DNA of 64,000 bases from NCBI GenBank assembly GCA_050289805.1, contig JBNKGL010000009.1, positions 1-64,000 of the forward strand. The letters run 5' to 3'. A program made the translations under genes and the position numbers. Positions 44,980 to 53,626 of the stretch are shown here, in pieces; position 1 is the stretch's first letter, and the number at the start of each line of letters is the position of its first letter. This DNA comes from JAUILA01 sp050289805. Lineage in GTDB: Bacteria > Bacteroidota > Bacteroidia > Cytophagales > Cyclobacteriaceae. The notes beneath the pieces were generated by a model that saw only the letters and a program-made list of their open reading frames with translations, was not told the origin of the DNA and searched no databases.

Positions 44980-46170
44980 CTAATCCTGATGCCCTGCCTC
45001 TGAATTACCCTGTTCTTTATTTTCCTCCTCCTCAAGATGCTGCATGCCTTCTTTCATATGTTCAACACCGGCAGGAACCATGTGATCTATCACCTTTTCT
45101 CCTTTTACAAACAGACTTGAAGGGTCCAAAGAATCGCTGAAAGTAGCGCCGTAAATCTCCCACATGGTGATAAATAAGGCAGCCACAACCGGACCAATGA
45201 TCAAACCCGATGCTCCGAATAATGCCAGACCGCCCAGAGTGCTGAAGAAGATCATTAAATCCGGTAATTCCGTTTCTTTGCCAACCAATTTAGGTCGTAT
45301 GAGGTTATCGATATTTCCTATCACTACTGCACCAAAAAGCAATAAGCCTATTCCTGCGGTTACGTTCCCTGTGATTAACAGATAAATGCCTGCCGGTAAC
45401 CAGACAATCGCCGGGCCTACCGCGGGAATAATCGAAAAAACAGCCATAATAACCCCCCAGAAGAGTGTATTAGGTATTCCGGCAATCCACATTGCCACTC
45501 CTCCCATAGCTCCCTGTACGGCACCAATAACAAAGGTTCCCTTGAGTGTTGCCCTTGAAACCGTAATGAACTTTGACAGTAATAAATTCTCTTCTTCCGA
45601 ATTGAGCGGAAGCATATAAAGGACCCAGGCGAGATAGTTTTTCCCATAAATCAGGAAGTAGTACATTGAAAAGAGCATCACAAAGAACTGAAAAAAGAAA
45701 CTTACAGCTCCTGAGGAAATATGACCAAGGTTGTTAATCACGAATTTACCGATTCCTGCAATGAGGCCTTCTACCGTTTCAACAAACTTGTCATGCTGCG
45801 GGAAGAATTGTTCCACGATCGGAATATCATTGATGCGGTCAAGTAGAGTACTTTGATCCCCGATTTTTTCTTTGAGTATCGGACCAATGGTTTCGGTGGC
45901 ATTGATCGCCTGATCTACGACCACAACCATCAAACCGCCAACTGGTAATATAATCAGAAACACAAAAATCAGAAGAGTGACGATACTCGCCCCGGATGAT
46001 CGCCCGCCGAACCGTTTTTTAAGTCGAAGAAAGATCGGATAAAGTAAGCCACTGAATATGGCAGACAATAAAATTGTCATAAAAAAGCCCTTGATCATGG
46101 CAATAAAAAGGGCGGACACTGCAAGGGTAATAATGAGCACAGTTACCCTGTTAAAGTAATCTTTATTCAT
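44980..46170 (-). CDS. AI-2E family transporter (PerM-like)
   Basis: About eight membrane helices, with a long central soluble loop and the family blocks GAVQGAMGGVAMWIAGIPNTLFWGVIMAVFSIIPAVGPAIVWLPAGIYLL and NLIRPKLVGKE. The C-terminus is a charged tail rich in Glu (HLEEEENKEQGN). Members export small molecules or act as Na+/H+ antiporters; a link to AI-2 is by name only. It is preceded by a 78-bp spacer with a weak caaggt/accttg hairpin. Confidence 0.88.
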   Translation of the reverse strand: MNKDYFNRVTVLIITLAVSALFIAMIKGFFMTILLSAIFSGLLYPIFLRLKKRFGGRSSGASIVTLLIFVFLIILPVGGLMVVVVDQAINATETIGPILKEKIGDQSTLLDRINDIPIVEQFFPQHDKFVETVEGLIAGIGKFVINNLGHISSGAVSFFFQFFVMLFSMYYFLIYGKNYLAWVLYMLPLNSEEENLLLSKFITVSRATLKGTFVIGAVQGAMGGVAMWIAGIPNTLFWGVIMAVFSIIPAVGPAIVWLPAGIYLLITGNVTAGIGLLLFGAVVIGNIDNLIRPKLVGKETELPDLMIFFSTLGGLALFGASGLIIGPVVAALFITMWEIYGATFSDSLDPSSLFVKGEKVIDHMVPAGVEHMKEGMQHLEEEENKEQGNSEAGHQD

Positions 46171-46248
46171 AGTTCAGAATGTTAGCCAATCAAGGTATAA
46201 AAAAACCTTGAATTCTGAATGTTCAAACAATGGATAATTGAACTTGTT

Positions 46249-47175
46249 TCAATTTGCTTCAAATCTTCCGGCAGGTGTTGCGGTTTCACCTGCTAAAACT
46301 TTGAAAGGAAGCCTGTTCTGCGGAGGCGCAAATTTGCATGTCGTGAACTCAGAGAAAATACATGCAGGATTATAGGCATAATTAAAATCAACCTGTACAG
46401 GACCATTTTTCTCCGGAAGTGTAATATATAAATACCGCCCTGCACCATACGTTTGGTCCGCGGAAGTTTCATCGGCGAAAGTGGTGAACCCCTCCTCACC
46501 CACATCCAGTGTATATGGCTCATCACGATAATTGAATTTAACCCGTCCAATGAAGACTGAATTTTCCTTAAAATCCAGGGTAGACGGAACTTCCTCAATC
46601 AGTGGTTGATCGAAATATGTAAATTCTCCATCCAGTACGAATTCAGCAGTCGGTTCAAACCAATCATAGCCTTTGAAATTCATTGCTTCCGGATGTTCAT
46701 GATCACGAACCCGCAAGAAGTAATTTCCTTCACGATTTAAAAAATGCCAGCTAAACCGGCCATATTGATAATCCTCCGATCTGAACCATCCGGTACGCGG
46801 CAGCTGCACGGTAGAATCAAGGGATCCGTCGGCTGTTTTAAATAAAAAACCGGCAGAAGCAAAGATCAATGAGTCCGGTGTAAAGTGTACCATGCCCAAT
46901 TCCTCAGGAAATTCTTCATATTCAATCATAATCGCCTGGTCAGAGCGGGTACCGATAAAATTCTGTTGATCCGGGTAAAGTTGATAACGACCAATCAACT
47001 GCAGGTATTCCATGCGGCTTTTTTCTGCAAGTGTTTCCCGATAACTTCTCAATGAATTCAAATAGACTTCATCCAACTGAGGTTCCCTTTTTTGTGAATC
47101 ACATGAAAAAAGAACTGACAAGATCAGTAACAAAGGAGAAAAATAGTACTGGTTGGATTTTACCATGATTTTCAT
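46249..47175 (-). CDS. DUF1684 lipoprotein
   Basis: The signal ends at lipobox LFSC. The body shows the DUF1684 pattern: SLRSYRETLAEKSRM near the start, GRYLYITLP, and the C-terminal block VDFNYAYNPACIFSEFTTCKFAPPQNRLPFKVLAGE that defines the family. The two Cys residues in that block are conserved in the family. Function is unknown. It stands alone between the AI-2E gene and a terminator. Confidence 0.85.
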   Translation of the reverse strand: MKIMVKSNQYYFSPLLLILSVLFSCDSQKREPQLDEVYLNSLRSYRETLAEKSRMEYLQLIGRYQLYPDQQNFIGTRSDQAIMIEYEEFPEELGMVHFTPDSLIFASAGFLFKTADGSLDSTVQLPRTGWFRSEDYQYGRFSWHFLNREGNYFLRVRDHEHPEAMNFKGYDWFEPTAEFVLDGEFTYFDQPLIEEVPSTLDFKENSVFIGRVKFNYRDEPYTLDVGEEGFTTFADETSADQTYGAGRYLYITLPEKNGPVQVDFNYAYNPACIFSEFTTCKFAPPQNRLPFKVLAGETATPAGRFEAN

Positions 47176-47200
47176 AACCTAATATTACTTTTATGGGGGC

Positions 47201-47227
47201 AAATAAAAAAGGGGCAAAAGCCCCTTT
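47201..47227 (-). terminator. Rho-independent terminator of the TonB-dependent receptor gene
   Basis: On the minus strand the stem aaaggggc/gccccttt with loop tttt runs straight into ttttttattt. It lies 60 bases past the stop codon at 47287. Confidence 0.85.
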
Positions 47228-47286
47228 CTCAATGAATCCTCGTACCTAAACCAAACCAACCCGGGATTCCTGAATGATTATGAAAA

Positions 47287-49809
47287 CTAGTTATTCATCA
47301 TATCCTGGTTTCCACCACCGTCTTTCATATCATTATTTTCAATTTTGCGTTGCTTCCTTCTTGATTGACCTGTAGTCAGTTTTCCAATACGATAGCTGAA
47401 ATTGACCTTGAAATTCATATTACGCATAATATTGGTATTGAACTGATCCGCAAACGGTGTATTCACTTCGCTGGTCATCTTCATTCCATTGTTCAGGAAG
47501 TTCTCCGCACCGATACCGATACTTCCGCGTTTTTCCTTGAACATTCGGTTGAGGCTAAGACTATAGACATAATACCCTGTCTGATATCCCTGGAGCTGTA
47601 CCTGTCGGCCACGAATAAATCCAAAGAACTGAAGTGCCCACTGCTCAGTTAATTCATAGCTACCAAACAGTCTTCCTGACACGACAAAACCCTCGTTAGA
47701 TGCGTTGAAGAGTGGGTCTTCCAAATTATTGTCCAACATGGCATAATAAGAATCAATACCTCCACTTAGTTGTAATTTGCCAATCTTGCCATTTGCAAAA
47801 ATACTCACACCCAGGGCATCTTCCTGACCAATATTCTGAAATGTTGAGAAGATCGTATCCTGCCCGATTGTTTCACGCACTTGCTGTATCGATCCAGTGG
47901 TATTTCTCCAGAAGGCCGAAATATTGATAGCTGTTCCATTCTTGAAGGTACTGTAGGATACCTCAAAATTGTCAGTAAATTCAGGATCAAGATTCGGGTT
48001 ACCCTGTGAAATGTTCAATGGGTTTGAAGCATCAATATTCGGGTTCAGGTAACGCAGTGAGGGACGCTGTATTCTACGATTATATGCAAATTTCACTGTC
48101 TTCAAAGGCGTCAGCTTTTTCGAGAAATTGATGCTTGGAACAAAGGTTCCGTAATCCGGAATCTCCAGATCCTGCTCATCTGAAAAATTGGCGCTGATCG
48201 TTGTATATTCATACCGGCCGCCTGCCATGAGCGTATACCCTTTACCGAGATCGAAAGTTCCCGAAAGATATCCTGCAAGTACATTCTGCGTGTAATCAAA
48301 ATTATTATTGAGATTGACGCCTGTAACCGGGGTCAGTGAATTTTCATCGTCTCCTACCAGGTAAAGGAAATCACTTGTTACATCCCGCATGATGTTCTTT
48401 GCTCCCATTTCTACAATTACCTTGTCGTTGATCGGTTCCACATAATCCAGCTGCACGGTAAATTCCTTGTTATAACTATCGTTATTATTACGGATGAACG
48501 CGTTGTCAATCGGACTTGAGCTCATCAATGTTTCGATATCAAAATCATTCGTTTGCTTATTCTGACTATACAACGTCAATAAACTAATCTCCTTACCTTT
48601 CTCCTCGAATGTGCGCAAATAGTTCATGCTGATATCTACAACGTTACCAAGATTATCGACGGCCACATCCTCCATGGATGATCGTTGTCCGCCCTGATTG
48701 ATAGTCTCAGTTTGACGACCATCCTGGTTAGAGCTAAAGTTCCTGATACCCAGGTTCACCGAAGCACCAACCCAGTTATATTTATTGAATGCATAATCGG
48801 CACCGAAATTATATCGACCGAACAGGTAATTATTCCTCGTATCGGCAAACTGGTTGGTGGTTGAAACAATCGTACCAAATTCATCTTTAGTCGATTGTTC
48901 ATTTTCATATTCACCTACCACATTATAGCCTGCCCTACCATAACCGCCCAATGATAATCCAAGTCGTCCGGTGCGATAACTCGCATTCAGCCCAAGACTT
49001 GAACCACGAAGGCCTGCACTTGAATTTATAGATAGGGAACCACCCTGAAGGTCATTCTTCTTGGTAATAATATTGATGATTCCACCTGTTCCTTCAGCAT
49101 CATAACGAGCTGATGGCGAAGTGATTACTTCTACTGTCTTAATCTGATCTGCTGGTATCTGCTTAAGAGCATCCGCGATGCTGGAAGCTGAAATGGTTGA
49201 TGGTCTTCCATCGATCAATACTTTAATATTACTGCTTCCACGCAGTGACACATTGCCGTCCAGGTCTACAGTAAGTAGTGGAACCCTGCGCAACACATCG
49301 GTAGCATCCCCGCCTACGGTTGTTTTATCCTGATCAGCATTATAAACAATCCGGTCTACCTTATCTTCTACAAGCGCTCGTTCTCCTTCAACAACCACTT
49401 CATCAAGCTGGACGCTAACACTGGTAATATTCAATTTGCCTACATCATAGGATTCACCTTTACCGGTAATTTCAAACGGACCCTTTTCCAGTGTCTGGAA
49501 TCCAATGAAACTGACACTCAGGGTATAGGTTCCTTCTACAATATCCCGGATTACAAAAGAACCCTTATCATCTGCAACCGTTCCGTCGACTATGCGTTTA
49601 CTGTTCATGTCAACAATTGAAATTGCAGCATATGGAACTGGCTCCTGGTTCTCATCCAGGATAGTTCCTGAAATTTTTCCGTAACCCACTTTTTCCTGTT
49701 TGGATGCAATCCCGGGAGGTGGCCCATTCTGTGCGAGCAGGTCCTCTGCTATGAAGATGCTAAAAATTGCACAGAGTGAAATAAGTAATTTTTTGTTTAT
49801 AGTTTTCAT
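47287..49809 (-). CDS. TonB-dependent receptor-like outer-membrane protein (OMP_b-brl_3 type)
   Basis: A signal peptide (AEDLLAQ) is followed by a CarboxypepD_reg-like domain (YGKISGTILDENQEPVPYAAISI). A plug comes next (DATDVLRRVPLLTVDLDGNVSLRG, VLIDGRPSTIS, EVITSPSARYDAEGTGGIINIITKK), then a long barrel ending in FKVNFSYRIGK and an unusual hydrophilic tail. There is no SusD gene next to it, so it is not a typical SusC; this subgroup often imports peptides, metals or unknown ligands. It is divergent from a LytS/LytTR pair, and the shared spacer carries a LytTR-like site. Confidence 0.88.
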   Translation of the reverse strand: MKTINKKLLISLCAIFSIFIAEDLLAQNGPPPGIASKQEKVGYGKISGTILDENQEPVPYAAISIVDMNSKRIVDGTVADDKGSFVIRDIVEGTYTLSVSFIGFQTLEKGPFEITGKGESYDVGKLNITSVSVQLDEVVVEGERALVEDKVDRIVYNADQDKTTVGGDATDVLRRVPLLTVDLDGNVSLRGSSNIKVLIDGRPSTISASSIADALKQIPADQIKTVEVITSPSARYDAEGTGGIINIITKKNDLQGGSLSINSSAGLRGSSLGLNASYRTGRLGLSLGGYGRAGYNVVGEYENEQSTKDEFGTIVSTTNQFADTRNNYLFGRYNFGADYAFNKYNWVGASVNLGIRNFSSNQDGRQTETINQGGQRSSMEDVAVDNLGNVVDISMNYLRTFEEKGKEISLLTLYSQNKQTNDFDIETLMSSSPIDNAFIRNNNDSYNKEFTVQLDYVEPINDKVIVEMGAKNIMRDVTSDFLYLVGDDENSLTPVTGVNLNNNFDYTQNVLAGYLSGTFDLGKGYTLMAGGRYEYTTISANFSDEQDLEIPDYGTFVPSINFSKKLTPLKTVKFAYNRRIQRPSLRYLNPNIDASNPLNISQGNPNLDPEFTDNFEVSYSTFKNGTAINISAFWRNTTGSIQQVRETIGQDTIFSTFQNIGQEDALGVSIFANGKIGKLQLSGGIDSYYAMLDNNLEDPLFNASNEGFVVSGRLFGSYELTEQWALQFFGFIRGRQVQLQGYQTGYYVYSLSLNRMFKEKRGSIGIGAENFLNNGMKMTSEVNTPFADQFNTNIMRNMNFKVNFSYRIGKLTTGQSRRKQRKIENNDMKDGGGNQDMMNN

Positions 49810-49890
49810 CAGTTGTTAAGTTCTACAGCAATATTGACGCTATTACAGGCATTTTGTTTAACGGGATAGATAGAGAGTATTAACATATCG

Positions 49891-49920
49891 ACAGTTTGGG
49901 AGATTCTATCGACTATTCAG
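49891..49920. promoter_or_regulatory. Candidate LytTR-type operator
   Basis: acagtttgg (49891-49899) fits the described LytTR half-site [TA][AC][CA]GTTN[AG][TG] fully. actattcag, after exactly 12 bases, fits it at seven of nine positions. The half-sites sit in a longer direct repeat (tatcgac at 49886 and 49907, 21 bases apart). It is in the divergent spacer between the receptor gene and the lytS/lytTR genes. Confidence 0.5.
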
Positions 49921-50004
49921 TCATTTTACCAGATGAAACCTGTTCATCTAGTGTACTGGGGAAACCATCGATATTTATGACTTCCTGGTCGATAAACAGA
50001 ATGG

Positions 50005-51084
50005 ATGCGGAATTTTTTATATACAATTAACGTACTTGGTACTATGATTCAGCGGAGAACCGGTATTGAATATCTGTCCATTGGTTTACTTTGGGTTTTG
50101 GTGCTGTCACTCACACCGATGAGCTTTGATGTGAGCTGGCCGCCGGAATTCTGGTACCGGCAGTTTTTCTTTGCCTTTTTGTTAACACTGGCCTATTACA
50201 TGCATGCCAGGTTCTTCCTGCCCTATCTTCTTGACAGAAATAAATTTCTGTTTTACGCATTGTCGGTATTCGGCATCATTACCGCCGTGCTGCTGCTGGT
50301 TCATTTTTTTGAGGATCAGGTTGAACTGCCCCGGAAGATGCACGAATTGTTTCGTCCTGAAAAGCCGTATAACCCGGCAAATCGCCGCGGACCCTTTGAT
50401 TTTACTGACTTCTTCCTGATCCTTTTCGACCTCAGCCTTGGTGTTATCGTATTCCTGGTACGAAAACGACAGAATGAGCAGGAAATACGTAAGGAACTTC
50501 AGCAGCTCCAGGTACGTACTGAGCTTTCCTACCTGAAGGCGCAGATCAATCCGCATTTTTTCTTTAATACCCTCAATAATATCTATGCCCTTACATCCAT
50601 CGATGTAGAAGCCTCCCGAACAGCATTGCTGAAATTATCCGCTATGATGCGCTATGTGATTTACGAAGGTGAATCACGAAAGACCACCGTATCAGACGAG
50701 ATCAGCTTCATTGAAAATTATATTGAGCTGATGAAACTCCGTCTTTCGAAAAAGGTGACGCTGAAGTTCACTAAGCCTGCTGAAGCCAGTAATTTACCCA
50801 TTGCACCGATGCTGCTGCTTCCTTTTGTAGAAAATGCATTTAAACATGGCATCTCTTCTACAGCGACCAGCGAAATCATTATTACCATACAGATCACAGG
50901 TACGACACTTGATCTGTATGTTGAAAATCCGATCTTTCCCAAGACCGGGGAACAACATGAACAACATGGCATCGGCATCGCGAATACGCGAAGAAGACTT
51001 GAATTGCTATATCCCAATCAATATAATTTTGAGATTGATGATAAAGACAATACCTTCAAAGTCTCATTGCAAATTCAATTATGA
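50005..51084 (+). CDS. LytS-type sensor histidine kinase
   Basis: Four membrane helices (about residues 25-110 plus one at about 140-157) precede a coiled coil and a His_kinase domain of the PF06580 type: LKAQINPHFFFNTLNNIYAL with the phospho-acceptor His, PMLLLPFVENAFKHGI (N box) and GIGIANTRRRLELLY (G box). A shorter start at the ATG 50044 is possible. The stop overlaps the start of the response regulator by four bases (ATGA), so the two are translated together. The stimulus is unknown. Confidence 0.93.
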   Translation: MRNFLYTINVLGTMIQRRTGIEYLSIGLLWVLVLSLTPMSFDVSWPPEFWYRQFFFAFLLTLAYYMHARFFLPYLLDRNKFLFYALSVFGIITAVLLLVHFFEDQVELPRKMHELFRPEKPYNPANRRGPFDFTDFFLILFDLSLGVIVFLVRKRQNEQEIRKELQQLQVRTELSYLKAQINPHFFFNTLNNIYALTSIDVEASRTALLKLSAMMRYVIYEGESRKTTVSDEISFIENYIELMKLRLSKKVTLKFTKPAEASNLPIAPMLLLPFVENAFKHGISSTATSEIIITIQITGTTLDLYVENPIFPKTGEQHEQHGIGIANTRRRLELLYPNQYNFEIDDKDNTFKVSLQIQL

Positions 51085-51812
51085 CAAAATTACGGTGTAT
51101 TGCACTGGATGATGAACCGCTTGCACTCGCCCTGTTGAAGGAATTCATACTGAAAACACCATTCCTTGAGTTAAAAGGGACCTGTGAAAGTGCTATTGAA
51201 GCACTTGAAATTATCCGAAATGAAGATATCGACCTGATTTTCTCTGATATCCAGATGAACGACCTCTCAGGGCTTGAATTCGGGAGGGTTTTAAATGGAA
51301 TGGAAGCTTCACGGAAGCCACTCCTCATATTTACCACCGCCTATGATCAATATGCCCTGCAGGGTTATAAGGTAGACGCCATCGACTATCTTCTTAAGCC
51401 TTTCAGTTATGAGGATTTCTTAAAGGCGGCAACAAAAGCATTGAACTTTCGACAATCAAAACCGGTGGCAGTAACAACAGCAGCACCGGCAACTAACTTC
51501 ATCATGTTCAAGGTGGAATATCAACACGTAAAGGTCTTCCATGATGATATTCTCTACATAGAAGGACTGAAAGATTACGTGAAGGTTCACATCAAAAATC
51601 AAACAAAGACACTTCTCTCGCTCATGAGCCTGAAGAATCTGGAAGAGCGGCTGCCACCGGATAAATTCATGCGGATTCATCGCTCCTTCATAGTAAATCT
51701 CAATGAAGTAAATACCCTCGGGCGAAATACGCTCACCATCGGCACACACGAAATCCCGATTTCAGATAGCTACAGGGATAAACTTCATGCCTATTTTAAT
51801 AGTGAATTATAA
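51081..51812 (+). CDS. LytTR-family response regulator
   Basis: Receiver domain: IALDDEP acidic pocket, phospho-acceptor Asp56 in LIFSDIQM, Thr in FTTAYDQYAL and Lys in LLKPF. The LytTR DNA-binding domain occupies about 140-243 (YIEGLKDYVKVHI, LEERLPPDKFMRIHRSFIVNL, IPISDSYRDKL). It is the partner of the overlapping kinase and would bind the paired direct repeat in its own upstream spacer, controlling itself and/or the divergent receptor gene. Confidence 0.95.
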   Translation: MTKLRCIALDDEPLALALLKEFILKTPFLELKGTCESAIEALEIIRNEDIDLIFSDIQMNDLSGLEFGRVLNGMEASRKPLLIFTTAYDQYALQGYKVDAIDYLLKPFSYEDFLKAATKALNFRQSKPVAVTTAAPATNFIMFKVEYQHVKVFHDDILYIEGLKDYVKVHIKNQTKTLLSLMSLKNLEERLPPDKFMRIHRSFIVNLNEVNTLGRNTLTIGTHEIPISDSYRDKLHAYFNSEL

Positions 51813-51826
51813 AGGCGAGATCAGCA

Positions 51827-52639
51827 GTGAATATTCATAAATTCGGTTCGTGGGCAATGATTGCAGGTGCAGCAGAAGGTCTGGGTGAAGCATTTGCCAT
51901 AAGCCTGGCTTCGCGAGGAATGAATCTGTTATTATGTGATCAGCAGGATTCAAAGTTGTACGCGCTGCAGGAGAAACTTATTTCCCAATACAATATTGAG
52001 GTCGAGACCATTATACTCAACCTGGCAAACCCGGACAGCAGTTCAAAACTGATGGAGGCAATGCACAGGCTTGATTGTGGATTTTTAATTTATAATGCGG
52101 CCTACGGACCGGTCATTAAATTTAAGGACTGCTCATCAGATGATATTGATACCATCATCAACGTAAATATTAACACTCCGACACAACTGATCAGGACCTG
52201 GCTATTACAGCGTAAAGAAAAGCCCACAGGAATTTTGCTGGTTTCAAGCTTCGCAGGTTTTCGCGGTACCAACTATATTATTCCCTATGCGGCATCAAAA
52301 GCGTATTTGTGGAATTTCACCGAAGGTCTGCACTATGAATTCAGGGGATCTCCCTTCACTTTTGGGGTATGTTGCCCGGGTGCAGTTGCAACCCCAAATT
52401 ATATAAAAACGAAGCCGAATGCGTTCTGGCTTTCACCGAAGCCAGCAAAACCTTCTGAAGTAGCTGAATATACCATTCATAAATTCGGTAAAAAAGTATT
52501 CATTATGCCGGGCAGACTGAACCGTATTTCACATTTTCTTATGAGCAGGGTCCTGCCAAGGTCCTGGGCCACGGGATTGCATAACTTCGTCATGCGCAGG
52601 ATGTATGAGCCTCTAAGAAGTGGTTCAAATGGCGAATAG
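51827..52639 (+). CDS. SDR-family oxidoreductase
   Basis: The GTG at 51827, 15 bases after the regulator stop, is used because the Rossmann motif (AGAAEGLGEAFA, about residues 13-24) follows at the right distance; no upstream ATG fits. Catalytic residues are Ser at VSSFAGF and Tyr/Lys in YAASKAYL. It belongs to the short-chain dehydrogenase group close to fungal/bacterial DltE-like proteins, with a C-terminal extension (FLMSRVLPRSW) that may touch the membrane. The substrate is unknown. Confidence 0.82.
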   Translation: MNIHKFGSWAMIAGAAEGLGEAFAISLASRGMNLLLCDQQDSKLYALQEKLISQYNIEVETIILNLANPDSSSKLMEAMHRLDCGFLIYNAAYGPVIKFKDCSSDDIDTIINVNINTPTQLIRTWLLQRKEKPTGILLVSSFAGFRGTNYIIPYAASKAYLWNFTEGLHYEFRGSPFTFGVCCPGAVATPNYIKTKPNAFWLSPKPAKPSEVAEYTIHKFGKKVFIMPGRLNRISHFLMSRVLPRSWATGLHNFVMRRMYEPLRSGSNGE

Positions 52640-52722
52640 CACCCATTAAAATCATAAAATTTACTTAGGTAAAGATATTTTAGGCTTTAAATAAAAACAA
52701 AATTGTGTATATTGAACCCTGA

Positions 52723-53562
52723 ATGTGCTTTTTTCAAGATCTGAAAACAGACGTCAAACCACTACTACTAAAAACGGACTTGTTACAAATTAAGATCAGT
52801 CATCAACTGTTTACAGCAGTTTGCGCAGTGTTGATTTTATTTTCAGCCGGATGTGATTCTCCGGAATTGGATGAGACAGCCTGTCGCTCGTCAATTTTCG
52901 AGGGTGATGTCATTTTGAAAACCCAGAATGATGTCATTACATTCGGTAATACATGCTATACAGGTGTAGATGGTTTACTGCAAATCGGCTCCTACATATC
53001 CACTGATCCGAATTCCATCACCGACCTGACGCCGCTCCGTTCAATCATACGGGCCAACAATGTGCATATTGTCAATAACCAGTCGCTCAAAACCCTTTCA
53101 GGTCTTGAGAATATCAGGGACATCAGTGAAAGTATCCTCGTGTATGGAAACCCAAAGATCAGATCCTTAAGTGTCTTCAGAAACATTACGAATGACCATG
53201 TTGCCCTCACCATCTATGAAAACGAGTCCATCACGGGTCTCGACGGCCTGCAGGGAATCCGGGAGTTTCATAATGTGGATATAGTTAACAACAAATCCCT
53301 TCTGGATCTCTATGCCCTGGAAAATGCCACCCGAATGAGTTGCCTGTACATTGAAAATAACAAGACGCTTACCTCACTCAACGGACTTGAAAATCTTGAA
53401 TCCGTCAACTGCCTGTACATCTGGTCGAACCCTCTCCTCACAAGCTATTGCGGGATTGTACCCGCTTTCCAGCGAATGGTGAAACAGCCGGAATTCGAAT
53501 GCGCATCGAATGGCTTCAATGTTTCCTCGCAAGACTTATATGCCGGAATCTGCGCTCCTTAG
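52723..53562 (+). CDS. Lipoprotein with Receptor-L/leucine-rich-like repeats
   Basis: A long N-terminus precedes the signal helix (LFTAVCAVLILFSAGC), with the lipidated Cys followed by DSPELD. The mature part is a solenoid of about 20-25-residue turns with recurring patterns VHIVNNQSLKTLSGLENI, LTIYENESITGLDGLQGI, VDIVNNKSLLDLYALENA and LYIENNKTLTSLNGLENL. This is the Receptor L-domain type found in insulin/EGF receptors and in bacterial surface proteins. The ends are capped by Cys residues. A binding role at the cell surface is likely; the ligand is unknown. The true start may be downstream of 52723, as 30 charged residues before the signal are unusual. Confidence 0.65.
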   Translation: MCFFQDLKTDVKPLLLKTDLLQIKISHQLFTAVCAVLILFSAGCDSPELDETACRSSIFEGDVILKTQNDVITFGNTCYTGVDGLLQIGSYISTDPNSITDLTPLRSIIRANNVHIVNNQSLKTLSGLENIRDISESILVYGNPKIRSLSVFRNITNDHVALTIYENESITGLDGLQGIREFHNVDIVNNKSLLDLYALENATRMSCLYIENNKTLTSLNGLENLESVNCLYIWSNPLLTSYCGIVPAFQRMVKQPEFECASNGFNVSSQDLYAGICAP

Positions 53563-53626
53563 CTATTCATATTAGCTGTAATCTTCCGGAAAAATTTTGA
53601 TACCTTGTAAATCAAACCCAACGAAC

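Noticed and set aside
46190..46215. caaggt/accttg hairpin as a terminator
   Set aside because: The stem is only six A/T-containing pairs with an A-rich loop, and no T-run follows on either strand, so it is too weak to call.
47287..49809. TonB-dependent receptor as the missing SusC of the glucan locus
   Set aside because: It is about 17 kb from the operon, has no SusD partner, belongs to a different barrel subgroup and sits with its own LytS/LytTR regulators.
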